From: Pristionchus mayeri
Lineage: Eukaryota; Nematoda; Chromadorea; Rhabditida; Neodiplogasteridae
DNA length: 64,000 bases
NCBI GenBank assembly: GCA_036245805.1
Contig: BTRK01000005.1
Location: 38,917,469-38,981,468 of the forward strand
Direction: 5' to 3'
This document shows, in pieces, positions 35,294 through 47,048 of the stretch; position 1 is the first letter of the stretch; every line of letters starts with the position of its first letter. The notes under the pieces were generated by a model. It ran no database searches, had not been told where the DNA came from, and saw only the letters and a program-made list of their open reading frames with translations. A program made the position numbers and the translations under genes.

Positions 35294-35295
35294 TA

Positions 35296-36179
35296 GTATT
35301 TACATATTGAAATTCCAAACGAGGAGAGTCGGACAGTCATGTTATCAGAAGAAGTAGTTTTAAAAAAATACCCACAATGTCGAGGTTCTTCTCGAATAAC
35401 TCTGATTGAATGAATCAATTATGGAGAGGTCACTCTCAAATGCTTCGCTTCCTGATAATGAATATTATTGAATTTGAAGAATAATTCAACAAGGACTTTC
35501 AAATACCATAAGGTATTGCCCCGCCCCCCAAGTCGATGAAATGACCACAACACAATTTGTCTGAGAAACTATCTGAATAAATGAAAATATCCCAGAAACG
35601 AGTTATTGCCACGTTGGCGTTATCCTTTACGAAAATATCGTACTGACCATTACCTTCGTGCAACTCCATACTCAGGTAACTACAATTTAAATATAAATCG
35701 TTGCTCGTGCCCGCTCTCACGTGTGTGCATGCTGGAGAGAATCTACTCACATAGCTGTAACAGTAGTAGTACGTTTGCATTACCGGAGGGAGTGATGAAG
35801 AATGGTTTCGGAAAGATCGGAGGGAAAGAGCAGAATTCATGATTTATTTTCAGATGTGACTCGTTGCACAAACATGATAATACTATCTAATCCCGCTTAA
35901 ATTCACGTTATGCAGCGCGAACATTCTTTGTCCGCACATTTCACGCTTCAATCTTTGCTCAAAATCACTGATTAGACAGGAGTTTGATAACTCTTTCTGG
36001 GTCTTTCAAAATAATATTTTAAATTCCTTATCCAGAATAAAATAGTTCTACATGGTTCTCATGTGTTTCACATGTGGAGCAATAGCAAGAAGGTTCTGGG
36101 CAATTTAGTCCTCGCTGAATTCCGCGTATCATTAAAATCAAACAAAAATATATTTCTCCCATATCACGCACACGTTAAA
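35296..36179. other. Spacer between mariner copies 2 and 3
   Basis: Contains one copy of a dispersed repeat (35930-36160). A minus-strand open stretch at about 35710-35499 (MELHEGNGQYDIFVKDNANV onward) has coding-like look but no confirmed splice sites; I leave it unassigned. Confidence 0.45.
35930..36160. repeat. Dispersed repeat, CATGTGTTTCACATG type, copy 1
   Basis: Shared blocks: GAGTTTGATAACTCTTTCTG, ATGTGTTTCACATGTGGARC, AATAGCAAG, CTGGGCAAT and AAACAAAAATATATT. Other copies at 40650-40865, 44520-44680 and a partial one at 43010-43090. On the minus strand it can be read as a cysteine-rich peptide (CYCPTCETHNNHVGSYI), which may point to a decayed exon. Confidence 0.7.
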
Positions 36180-36330
36180 TATTGGGGTGTCCGGAAAGTT
36201 CGTATAATGCTTCGGAAAAAAGCCAGTTCGCGATCAAATGCAGTGATTGCGCAATCTGTTTGTCAACAATGTATTGCATCATTCAGACGTTGAGTAGTGA
36301 GAGGATTTAATCAGTCTCCTAGTTGCTACA

Positions 36331-37302
36331 TTGATTCTTGTGATCGACTCCCATCTTTACCTCCGAGCAGTTTTACTTCATTACTACCGTCTTGGCCGAT
36401 CCGTGAAGGAGGCCCACTCTGCCCTGGCCCAGTCGGAAGGAGCTGACGCCCCCTCCATACCCTTCCGCTATAAGTGGTTCTCCCGCTTAAAGAAAGGGGA
36501 GTTTGGTCTCGATAATCAACCCCGCTCTGGACGCCCTCCCTCCCTCGATCAGCATCTCGTTCTCCGCACACTGAAGCGCAAGCCCATGGCCAGTGTGCGT
36601 GAGTTGAAGAAGGATACTGGTACTCCCAGATCAACGGTGTCCGAAATCATCCATCGATCTGGGAAGAAGCCGAAACTCCCACAAGTGATTCCCCATGACC
36701 TCTCCCCCGAACAGCTGAAAAATCGTGTTCAAGTCTGTCGGGAATTACTCCATCGTAGATCCAATCTTCGATGGGTCAATTTCATCATCGCTACAGATGA
36801 GAAGTGGATCACGTACGATAACCCTGTGAGGAGACTGCAATGGGTGGATGCAGATGAGAAGCCCACGCCCGTCCCGAAGAAGGAAGAGCACGGAAAGAAG
36901 GAACTCCTCTGCTTCTTCTTCTCAGTGCTCGGTCCCATCTACTGGGAGATCCTCGCCCCTGGCACCAGCATCAATGCCGACCTCTTCTCTGAACAACTGG
37001 AAGATGTCGCGATCAGAGTCCCTCCCAGACTCCTGAACCAGGGCAAAAATCTTCTTCTGATGGACAATGCTCGCCCACGTCGAGCGAAGATGACCCAGAA
37101 GAAAATGGACGAGCTGAAGATCGAGAGGATTCCCCATCCACCGTATTCCCCGGATCTCTCCCCATGCGACTACCACTGCTTCCGCTCTCTCTCTGACTTC
37201 TGCAAAGGAAAGAAGTTCAAGAATCGAGATGAAGTTGTGAGGGCTTTCGTGAACTGGGCGGTCTCGAAGAAACCCGCATTCTGGAAGAGAGGAATCGAGA
37301 CC
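36331..37302 (+). pseudogene. Mariner transposase, start codon lost and C terminus interrupted
   Basis: Open through the whole catalytic core: ATDEKWITYDN, LLMDNARPR and SPDLSPCDYH. The start codon of the other copies (ATGGACTCC) is ATCGACTCC here at about 36343-36351. LLMDNARPH has become LLMDNARPR. The frame runs into the retrotransposon after KRGIET at 37302. It cannot make a normal protein. Confidence 0.92.
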
Positions 37303-38749
37303 TTTCTAACTTTCTATTTCTATTTCTATTTCTAACTTTCGCCCTATTTCTCTTACTTGCAGCGCGTCTAAAATTTTCGAGAAAATTCTAATCAAGGAAA
37401 TGGTTCGGTATCTTGAAGATAATTCTAAACTCGACCCTCACCAAGCTGGATTTCGGCAATTCCGATCCACGTCTACCCAGTTAGCCGAAACTCATACGAT
37501 GTAATTTACTTCGATTTTAAGAAAGCTTTCGACTCTATTGATCATGGCTTGCTTTTTCATAAGCTCAGCGACTTAGGATTTTCAAGCAATTTAGTCTCGT
37601 GGTTCAAAGACTATCTTTTGGACCGTAAACAATTTGTACTAGTTAACAGATCTTTGTCCCAACCAATTACAGTAATCTCTGGCGTACCTCAGGGATCTTG
37701 CATCGGGCCACTTCTCTTTAATCTGTTCATTAATGGCCTGCGTTCCATAATTCCACCAGAAATAAAGTACGGTATATATGCTGACGACCTCAAAATCTTT
37801 GCTGAAGTTCCAAAATTATCTACCCTTTTACAACAAACTATCGATGGGATTGTATCTTGGTCTGCGCAGTGGAACATGAATCTTTCAGAAACTAAGTGTT
37901 CAGTTATGCATTATGGACCCTTAAAGACTCGTGCAAAATACAATTTGGGCAATACCACTCTTACAGCCGTTAATGTAGTTAAGGATCTCGGTGTCCGAAT
38001 GTCTCCTGATCTCACCTTTAAAGCTCACATCCTTAACATTGATTCGAAAGTACGATCTAAGATCAATGTTCTCTTTAAATCATTTAGAAGTTCAGATTCA
38101 CAAATCTATCTAAAAGCTTACAATGCCTTTATTTTGCCTCTGGCAATGTATGCTAGCCCCATTTGGAATCCAACTGCCATTGGCCTCACTAATATGCTTG
38201 AGTCACTGCAAAGAAACTTTTCTCGTAGATTGTTTAGAAGATGTGAACTCGATGCCACCACTAGATATTATGACAGAATCAAGTATCTAGGTCTTACAAC
38301 TTTAGAGCGCAAAAGGATCATCACTGACCTGCTATTTCTACATAACTGTGTTCATGGGCATTATAAATTAGTCACTTCATTCCTATTTCGTGTTTCACCG
38401 ATCTCGCACAACCTACGATCTTCACACCCCTTACGGCTGTCTATTCCCTAGTTAATTAGAACCACTCATTCAACTGTTGTAAGTAGAACTCTTTCTATTT
38501 GGAATAGTCTTCCCTTTGATAATGTATCATCACCACCGCATCGTTTTCGCTTACTTGCACTCTCCCTTTCCCAAACAGACCTTCCTCTTTCACGTATACG
38601 TATTTAATACCACCCCTACTGCCTCGACCCCCTTCCGCAACACAACGAATCGCCATCGAGCGACGTACATCAACATCATCAAGGAGCTTTCCGAATTTCC
38701 TGTTAATTTATGGATGGAATAAAATATTTGTATTTGTATTTGTATTTGT
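37303..38749 (+). mobile_element. 5'-truncated non-LTR retrotransposon (CR1/Jockey-like)
   Basis: Inserted between GAGACC and CTGCCC of mariner copy 3. ACC occurs at both borders, so a 3-bp duplication is possible. The 3' end is a (TTTGTA)n tail (about 38727-38749) instead of poly(A), a known feature of CR1-like and related clades. The insert begins with (TTTCTA)n-like repeats. It is a fragment without an endonuclease domain. Confidence 0.85.
37370..38451 (+). pseudogene. Reverse transcriptase fragment
   Basis: The frame at about 37366-37505 gives SKIFEKIL...HQAGFRQFRSTSTQ, an early RT motif, then breaks. In another frame VIYFDFKKAFDSIDHG continues into the long ORF, with SGVPQGSCIGPLLFNLFING, the catalytic box IYADDLKIF (YADD), and WSAQWNMNLSETKCSVMHYG. 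The sequence missing between the two parts suggests an internal deletion near 37500. The ORF ends at a TAG at about 38449, and the thumb region is followed by non-coding 3' sequence. RNase H was not seen. Confidence 0.88.
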
Positions 38750-39729
38750 ACCCTGCCCAATCGCTGGAGGGAGTTAATGAGAAAGAAGGGGGCATACATT
38801 GGACACTGAGAATTGTAAAGCATTGAATAAAAAATAAAAACAAAAAATTATACGAACTTTCCGGACACCCCAATATTAATATTAAATATTTATAAATGTT
38901 TACTCAAATATCACGCGTGTCGCCTAAGAATCCAATAAACTTGATCACAACCGAAAAATCGAAATTGAGCAAAATACGTTTTTTTGGTAGTACATAGGTC
39001 CCTAACAAGATACCATCGAGCTTTTCTCCATACCATTAATTTCTGACCTTAATTAGGGCGTTAAAGTTTGTGTGGCACAAAAAAATACGAATTTTTGTGG
39101 ATCACAGCTCTTTTCAAATTCAATACGGTGACAAACTGAATACAAAGATTTGTTTCCAGCATCCATAAGAGTGACCCTATTCCATTGGGTTGTCATTAAT
39201 TTAATTTGCATTTTTACAAATCGATTAAAATTAATCATTTTCACCACAAATGTAAGCCAGATAATTTTTTAAGCTCAACATATAGATCTCGCGAAGACGA
39301 ATCGAATGATATGCCTAAAGTATGGTCTGGTGAGGTGCGCTCTCGAGATACGCCATCATAAGCATTTCCAGACCTCTCATTTCGAATTATTGATCGATTT
39401 CAGGTATGTTTCATAAACACTTTGAAGATCAACCAATTTCATTATTGTTCAGAGGTGAAAATGGGATATGTTTCAGTCGAAATGAGAGGAAGAACAATGA
39501 ATTTCGTCTCGAAATGAGAGGTCTGGAAATGCTTATGATGGCGTATCTCGAGAGCGCACCTCACCAGACCATACTTTAGGCATATCATTCGATTCGTCTT
39601 CACGAGATCTATATGTTGAGCTTACAAAATTCTCTGGCTTCGATTTGTGGTGAAAATGATTAATTTTAATCGATTTATAAAAATTCAAAATAAAATAATG
39701 ACAACCCAATGGAATAGGGTCACTCTTAT

Positions 39730-40365
39730 GGATGCTGGGAACAAATCGTTGTATTCAGTTTGTCACCATATTGAATTTGAAAGGAGCTGTTATCCTCAGA
39801 AAATCGTATTTTTTGAGCCGCATAAACGCCCTAAATTAGGGAGAATCGATCAATATAATGACTGAAGCAGTCTCTACCCGGAAAATTGGAGTAGTCGTTG
39901 TCCTTCTCGCTGAGTCCGTGCGGATGATGTAGTCTGGCGTTGTCGTACTGGGAGTGACTGTAATGGACATCTTCCCAATTCTCTTCTTATCCCCCTCCCG
40001 GATTTGAGTCTGAAACTCAACAGTTCCTCTCCTGAATTGTGGATGCTGGGAACAAATCGTTGTATTCAGTTTGTCACCATATTGAATTTGAAAGGAGCTG
40101 TTATCCTCAGAAAATCGTATTTTTTGAGCCGCATAAACGCCCTAAATAAACGCCCTAAATTAGGGAGAATCGATCAATATAATGACTGAAGCAGTCTCTA
40201 CCCGGAAAGTTGGAGTAGTCGTTGTCCTTCTCGCTGAGTCCGTGCGGATGATGTAGTCTGGCGTTGTCGTACTGGGAGTGACTGTAATGGACATCTTCCC
40301 AATTCTCTTCTTATCCCCCTCCCGGATTTGAGTCTGAAACTCAACAGTTCCTCTCCTGAATTGTG
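39730..40365. repeat. Tandem duplication of about 312-325 bp
   Basis: The unit from GGATGCTGGGAACAAATCGT to CTCTCCTGAATTGT is present at 39730-40041 and again at 40042-40365, nearly identical. The second copy has 13 extra bases from a repeated AAACGCCCTAAAT. Minus-strand translation of the middle part is open in all three frames, and I cannot choose a coding frame. Confidence 0.9.
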
Positions 40366-40425
40366 CGAGGTGTGAATTGTGCGAGTGAATTGTGCGAATT
40401 GTGCGAGAATTGTGCGAGGCGTTTA
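40357..40425 (+). repeat. GAATTGTGCGAG minisatellite
   Basis: Five or six imperfect copies of GAATTGTGCGAG follow the tandem duplication. Confidence 0.85.
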
Positions 40426-40649
40426 ACGCCCTAAATAAGGTCAGAAATTAGTGATATGCAAAAAAGCTCGACTCTCTCTTGTAGGGGGCCCTATTAGCTT
40501 TCGAAAAAATGTATATAAACCGATGGATCAAAATTGTGATCAAGACCTCCCGATTTTATTCGATTCTTACGCGACACGCGCTCGATTCTTACGCGACATG
40601 CAGTCTATATACCCCTTAACGCCTGATTTTACAAAATGTGCATATCTCA

Positions 40650-40865
40650 CGCATTCCTTGCTCAAAATCATTTCTTGACTGGTGTCTGAGAACTCTGTCT
40701 GGGACGTTCAAAAGAATTTTTTTTAAATCCCTTATCCAGAATGTAAGGCCCGACATGGTTATCATGTGTTTCACATGCGGAACAATAGCAAGGAGGTGCT
40801 GGGCAATGTAGTTTATTCAACATTGCGTGTATCATTAAAACTAAACAAAAATATATTAATGAAAT
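40650..40865. repeat. Dispersed repeat, CATGTGTTTCACATG type, copy 2
   Basis: Matches 35930-36160, including ATGGTTATCATGTGTTTCAC and AACAATAGCAAG. Confidence 0.75.
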
Positions 40866-42304
40866 CTCACTTGCATTTTTCATGTCTACTCATTTCGTAT
40901 TCGACGCTCTTCTCAAGGACCCTTATATCGTAACCATGACTATCTTTGGGAATCTCTCAACCTATTTAAAAAAAAAGAAATAACTACAATAATTTTGAAA
41001 ATATACAAGATATAGCGAGAGATCGTTGTGAATGGGGACAATGAAGATACAATTAAAACATAAAATTATGCTCACTAACTGGCCTCGTCGAACTTTTCTT
41101 CCATTTGATCGCTTCGTTCTCGACCTTCGCCTTGTTCACCTGCGAATAATTATAATTTAGTTCAGAATTAAGTATGAATAGTTTTTTCTAATTATTCGCA
41201 ACGAAATTTTGTTTTTCTAATTATTCGCAAAGAAAAATCTTCTAACAAAAATAAACACGACAAGAGCCTTTTCGAACTCTAGTAAAACTTGGAAAATGCA
41301 GGTGCATATCCATAACTTTCGGCAAAATCCTCATTACAGCAAATGCTTCTAGAATAACTAGAATATGTTAACCTTTCGATAAGCTTTTGTATCAGGATCC
41401 ACTCTTCTCCACAAGCATGCATTATAAACAGCACAAAATGTACATATATTCGTCATTGATTTTTGTTAATCCCACACTTTTGACCTAGCATTTTCTCGTT
41501 CCAGCACTTGTACTAGAGCAAATCAAAAAATCTCGGGAATGATTTTTGTGTATGGGCTTCAAAAATTTCTTAACTCTTCTCACCATGGCGATGTTCTCCG
41601 TAAACGACTCGAATGTCTTCTTCGACTGCGCGAGTGACTGGTGTTAGAAGGTGTGCTTCTCAGATTAACCTGTAAATTGTATATATTATTTGAACAAAAT
41701 ATGCGCAACAACACCTTCAAAACCAATGAGGTACCCGGCCCTGCATTGATTCCAAGCTACGGATTGTTTATTGCACACCTGGAAAGTTTCGGCTTCGGCA
41801 TATTTTTAAAATACCTATCTCTCGACCACGGCAGTTCATCTTGAATTTGTATGATCAAAATTCACGCAAACAATATCGTTTGATCAATGGAACTCTTATT
41901 CCTATTGGCTCAGAGAAATGTCTCATCGTAAATTTCCCGTTCTCGTGCATCCAACTTGTCATGACCTACCTTCAATTCTGGATCTAAAATTAACAAGTTT
42001 TAAAATTCAAGTGAACCAGCCACCTCATTAATTTTCTTTTGCATAGATTAGTTTTTTGTAAAGAACATGGAGATCTATCAGCGACACCGATGATAATGAC
42101 GGATCAAGAGCCCTCGGTGAAACACAGGTTCGATGGTTAACTTTCATAAATTTTGACAGCATCCAACACAAAATTAACAATCACTTCCAGCGATTGCACT
42201 TGATTAAGTTTGCCTAAGAAAGTATCGCCAAAAATCAGTGCTACATAGTGCCTCTGAAACTCTATTCCCATAGTTCTTCCAATTTGCACAACACCAAATT
42301 AATA

Positions 42305-42475
42305 TCTATACCTATATATAAAGCGCAATTCCGTGTTCCGTCTGTCCGGATTGTGAAACAATTGCGAAATGGGGAGGTAGAGAGATCGCGCGTCAACAAG
42401 TTGCGAAACGAGTGATTGCGAAACCTACTCCGCTAGGACGGGGCCCCCGCCGAAGGCGGGCGGCAGCCGGACTAG
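42305..42475 (+). mobile_element. Short non-autonomous Helitron-like element 1
   Basis: Starts TCTATACCTATATATAAAGC after an A and ends in CTAG before a T (AT target). Near the 3' end is a hairpin, CCCGCCGAAGGCGGG. TC start, CTAG-type (CTRR) end, 3' hairpin and A/T insertion are the Helitron hallmarks. 171 bp, no coding capacity. Confidence 0.8.
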
Positions 42476-44519
42476 TAATAATAAATCTTTCAGCCTCCAG
42501 ATTGTCGAAATCTCTCTCTCCTTTTTCAGCAGCCCGACGTATCCAGCTTCGAATGAAAAACGATTATCGATTTACTCACTAGCTGCCCATAAATAAGTCC
42601 ATGAAGCATTGATCATTAAGCTTTGGCTGGCAAATGTGAACAAAAATGTCGTGTCGATTCTTTTCTTCCAACCAAAAGCGGTCTACTATCAATTCCGCTG
42701 ACACGCTACGAATCAAGTACCCATATTGAAACACCGGTTTGACTGATAACTTTATGATATCGTGATTGTACTCAATGCAAAATTCAACATTCTAAATCAT
42801 ATGCGGCTTGTCCCACTCTACTATTCACCACATTCTACACTCGCCTGCATCGTCGTTCAGTGACTGTCGCAGCTTATCCTCCACCGCCCCGTGATTGTTT
42901 TCGAGTGTGCGAAGCCGCAAGAGCACTTAGCAGCAGCAAGTAGTACAGTAGCTGCACTAAGGGGACGTATTGAGAATCTCTTCACATCGTACGCTTTGTT
43001 CTTTGCCCAGAATCGCTTCCTGGATTGATGTTTGATAACTCTTTCGGGGGGCGCCCATAAGAATATTTCAAATACAATATCCCGAACTAGTCCGGAGCCC
43101 CCGCCCTCCACTATTTTTATATTGGAGTATTTCAGGTGGTTACAAATATTCTGTAAAAAAAGGGAGCGTGAAAGAGCTCCCTCCCCCAAAGACCATACTT
43201 GTATTAAATTATTACTAATGGTAGTTAATAATTCTCATTATAAACACTTGCTAAGGCCGATTCATCAATCATTCATGCGAGAGCATCCATACCAAAAGCT
43301 AATGAAACATTAAAGGGGTGCTCCGAGGAATATTCGGTCGCCCATAGTGAAAACGTGAATATTGTAGAGGTCACTCGCCCGATCAGAAATCACTTTGTAC
43401 GAAGTTCCACAGACGCATCTGAGCCTATTTACATACGCGCAAAGTTCATTGAAAGCGCAGGGTTGCGACTGGTTCGTTTATGTTTCGCTCATTCTACATA
43501 CGTATCGGCTCATTCTAGGGCTAAAATAGCTACAGTTTCCCATTGCGAGCGCAGAATTTTCGTGGTGGGACTCCCTTGCATTCATTCCCCGGAGAACTCC
43601 TTTAAACTGTAAAAAGGCTGTCGATTTTCAGATAAAATGAGAAAGACCAACGACAGTCAGATATTCAGCAACGTTCTCGCTATCACCTTAATAAAGTATG
43701 CATACTAGAGTTCATCGAAAACGCTAGAGAGATTCCTCTCGCGGTTCAATCATTAAAAATATGTTATTTCCCGCCATTTCGTAGAACGACCGTTCCAGCG
43801 GAATTCTGCAAGAGAGGAGGAGGTCGTGATAATCTTGGTTTCTCCAATTCGCGTTCTCTCGTGATCGCACTGATAAGAGCACGTAACAAATAATTATACT
43901 GAAATTTCAAATCAAATTGATAAATCCCAAACAATAGAGCACTTCGACTATGATGTAACCCGTTATCACCTCTCCTCCTCTTTCTTTTCCGCTTTGCTCT
44001 TCATCTTCGACACCTTCAAACTCTTGAACTTCGCCTGCAATATCGTTTGATTCACTAGCCGCTCATGAAGTAGGGAGTGCATAAAGAATTGATCATTGAG
44101 AAATATGAGCAGATTGTTCGTGTGGAATCGTTTCTTCTAAAGCAAACAGCGGGCTACCATCAATTCCGCTGACACGCTACGAATCAAGTACCCATATTGA
44201 AACACAGGTTTGACTGTTAAATTTCTGAGATCGCAATTGTATCCAATGGAAAATTCAACATTCTAAAGCAAAAGTGGCTGGTCAAGCTGCACCATTAACC
44301 ACATTCTGCACTCGTCTGCGTCGTCGTTGAGTGACTCTCGAAGAATATCCGCCACCGCCCTCTGATCGGAGTCGAGTGTGCGAAGCCGGGCGAGATTCTC
44401 CTTACACTGGACTGCGGCAATAGAACTAGTACGGTACCCAGGGAACCTATAGAGGATGGGTCGATACAGAAGAGAAGGAAGATTGGAGGGAACAATTAAA
44501 ATTGTCGTTGATTTTACGT

Positions 44520-44680
44520 TCAAATGGATGCTTAAAAAATCCTTATTCATAATATAAGATCCGACATGGTTATTATGTGTTTCACATGTGGGACAATAGC
44601 AAGCAAGTGCTGGGCAATTTAATTTCCTCAGCATTTGGTTTTCATTAACATATAATCAAACAAAAATATATTTTTGATGT
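44520..44680. repeat. Dispersed repeat, CATGTGTTTCACATG type, copy 3
   Basis: Shares TATTATGTGTTTCACATGTG, GACAATAGCAAG and CTGGGCAATTTA with the copies at 35930 and 40650. Confidence 0.7.
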
Positions 44681-44774
44681 TTCACGAACTCTTTCCATGT
44701 CCACTAGGAAAAAAAGACAAATTTCGAGAAATGAGGTATCATTTAGTTGCTAGCACGTCGATCTTTGTCTTCCA

Positions 44775-44875
44775 CAGTAATCGTCTGACTCTCTCCAAAC
44801 CACACACTCTCTCGTTGACCAGAATGGGCGAGAGAGTGTATGGTATGGAGAGAGCGAGACGATTGCTCCGCCTCG
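44775..44875. repeat. Short hairpin MITE, CTCTCTCG core, inside an exon fragment
   Basis: CAGTAATCGTCTGACTCTCT pairs with AGAGAGCGAGACGATTGCTC. Outer arms resemble 4255-4372. It interrupts the KVENEA-type exon fragment. Confidence 0.7.
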
Positions 44876-45135
44876 TTCTCAACCTTCGCCAGCTTGAGAT
44901 TTACATACCAAAATTAGAATTTATTTTATCGGTGATTATGCACTCTCTTCAGATTCACAACACCACATTCCAGGCAAATTTAGTCTACGAAAAAGAAAGG
45001 GATTCAGGTAAAAATAAATAACAATATGATCACTTATTGAAAGAAAGTCTGTGATCACGTAATTTCGCGCTCCTGCTTTTGCCCTAGATCCTGCGAGCAA
45101 ACAAATGTATTTTCCCACCGTATCGATGTTTTTAA

Positions 45136-46428
45136 GAGACCCTCCACGAGAGAACGTAACAAATGTGCAGGGGTCCACGGATGGCTAAAAAATCGATAAT
45201 TCCCTAACTTTTTTTTCTGAAGTGTATTCCCCGAGTGCTGATTGACGGCCGTAATAGCTAAGGCTGGGGGTCGAATTTGAAAAAGTTACAGGTACCCCAC
45301 ATTTTGGGGATCGAAAAAGTCGATATCCTGGAATTACGTGCGATATAGATTTTCTGATGTATTTTCACGCGTAGAAAACGAATTTCCATGTCGGAATGCT
45401 GGAAAATGCGAAATATAAAAATTTTGGTCGAAAAACCGATTTTTCGACTAATTATTTGAATCTACCGATTCAAAAAAATTCGAGGTGCATCTTCTAGATG
45501 CGATTTTCTGAATCTACATGAAAAAGTGTGCCTAGGGGAAAAATTTGGGATTTAAAAAAAAACATAGTTTTGAGATATTTTTGTCCAAATTACGTTCTAG
45601 CGACCTTTTTGGCGAAAATGCCTTCGTTCGGAACGCTGGGATTTCACCAAACATGACTGCAATGTCTCCAAAACGCTTGCTCATGACTTGTTTGTACATG
45701 TTCTTGATATTTCATGTTCAGAAAACGTTCGAAAAAGTAAATTGTAAAAATTCCAATATTCGATGGCTGAAAAAACTGATTTATTTGAAAAATTATAACA
45801 AGTCAAAAACGATTTTTTTCGAGAGCTCTTGTATGCATATTTGGTCTCAGCGAGTAAAACTACTCTAGAAAAAGTACTTTCTATGTGTTTTTAATATTTC
45901 GACTTTTTCGGTCCTTTATGTGGTGTCGAAAAAAATGAAATTTTTAATTTTTCCAATTTTTCACTATTTCGAAGCACAAATGTGGACAGCATATCGCATT
46001 TGTCATGCACAGTTATTTTGAAGTCATTGCAGTCATGTTTGGTGAAATCCCAGCTTTCCGAACGACGGAATTTTCGCCAAAAAGGTCGCTAGAACTTACT
46101 TTGGACAAAAATATCTCAAAATAATTAGTCGAAAAATCGGTTTTTCGACCAAAATTGTTTATTTCGCATTTTCTAGCATTCGGACATGGAAATTCGTTTT
46201 CTACGCGTGAAAATACATCAGAAAATCTATATCGCACGTAAGTCCAGGATATCGACTTTTTCGATCCCCAAAATGTGGGGTACCTGTAACTTTTTCAAAT
46301 TCGACCCCCAGCCTTAGCTATTACGGACGTCAATCAGCACTCGGGGCCTACACTTCAGAAAAAAAGTTTGGGAATTATCGAATTCTTAGCCATCCGTGGA
46401 CCTGTTACGTTCTCTGGTGGACGGTCTC
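45136..46428. mobile_element. Foldback element 6, GAGACC termini with TTAA target duplication
   Basis: Ends GAGACCCTCCACGAGAGAAC and the near-complement GTTCTCTGGTGGACGGTCTC, flanked by TTAA at 45132-45135 and 46429-46432. Arms run inward from about 45136-45600 and 46070-46428, with weaker pairing toward the centre. Its interior differs from 15974-17929, but termini and target site match. Confidence 0.8.
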
Positions 46429-46854
46429 TTAAAGAACTCAAAGCCCCTACTCGGCGAGAGGAATTGTACAGAGAGGGATGCGTTTCAGAGTAATCAGCCA
46501 CTTTTAATTGTATTTATTTTAGAAAACAGAAACAACAAAGATCTTACGTCTACATCGACTTAATGGTGTTTGTTGTTTCGAGTTACAATATACGATCAAA
46601 AGTATCTGCGCCAAAGCTAAACAATAACTCCGAGGCCGTCTAGAAATAAGCTAGCAAAAAATTCCCTACTTTATCTCCTTCTACTGTATCTCTCTCCCCG
46701 TCTGCTCTCATCCATTTTGTCTTGATCGATCCACAGATGCACGCAGGTACGATTGCAATCTCCAATCTATCAAAAGCTACATAACACAAATGCAACTCAT
46801 GAAACTCCAGCCTCACCTGTCATTTTGCAAAATTACTTTTTTTTCAAATTACAA

Positions 46855-47048
46855 TCTATACCTATATATAAAGCGCAATTCCGTGTTCCGTCTGTTCGGA
46901 TTGCGAAACAGTTGCGAAATGAGGACAGAGAAAGGTTTAGGACAGAGAAAACGATTAGGAAATGTGGAGGGAGAGATCGCGCGTCAACAAGTTGTGAAAC
47001 GAGTGATTGCGAAACCTACTCAGCTAGGACGGGGGACCGCCGGACTAG
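46855..47048 (+). mobile_element. Short non-autonomous Helitron-like element 2
   Basis: Same start TCTATACCTATATATAAAGC after A, same end GCCGGACTAG before T; 194 bp. Both copies lie immediately beyond the last exon of an array unit, and their left flanks share CAAATTA, so they may be one insertion copied by segmental duplication. Confidence 0.8.

Larger units (their letters stand above)
36182..38873 (+). mobile_element. Mariner transposon copy 3, interrupted by a retrotransposon
   Basis: TTGGGGTGTCCGGAAAGTTC at 36182 and its complement ending 38873, with TA duplications at 36180-36181 and 38874-38875. A 1447-bp non-LTR retrotransposon sits at 37303-38749; without it the element would be about 1245 bp. 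Confidence 0.95.
38912..40580. repeat. Foldback element 5 with internal inverted and tandem repeats
   Basis: Outer arms about 38912-39070 and 40429-40580 pair (CGCGTGTCGCCTAAGAATCC with the complement of GATTCTTACGCGACACGCG; GACCTTAATTAGGGCGTTAA with its complement at 40431). An inner inverted repeat (39053-39382 and 39510-39834) is nested inside. CGCCTAAGAATC termini also occur at 27818 and 31992. The right arm end is itself duplicated (GATTCTTACGCGACA twice). Confidence 0.75.

Noticed and set aside
39862..40355. Minus-strand open frames in the tandem duplication as a duplicated host exon
   Set aside because: All three frames are nearly open and no convincing acceptor/donor pair keeps any one frame, so coding cannot be asserted.
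42120..42140. GGTTCGATGGTTAAC resembling a tRNA T-loop
   Set aside because: No acceptor or anticodon stem pairs around it; it is part of the array repeat.
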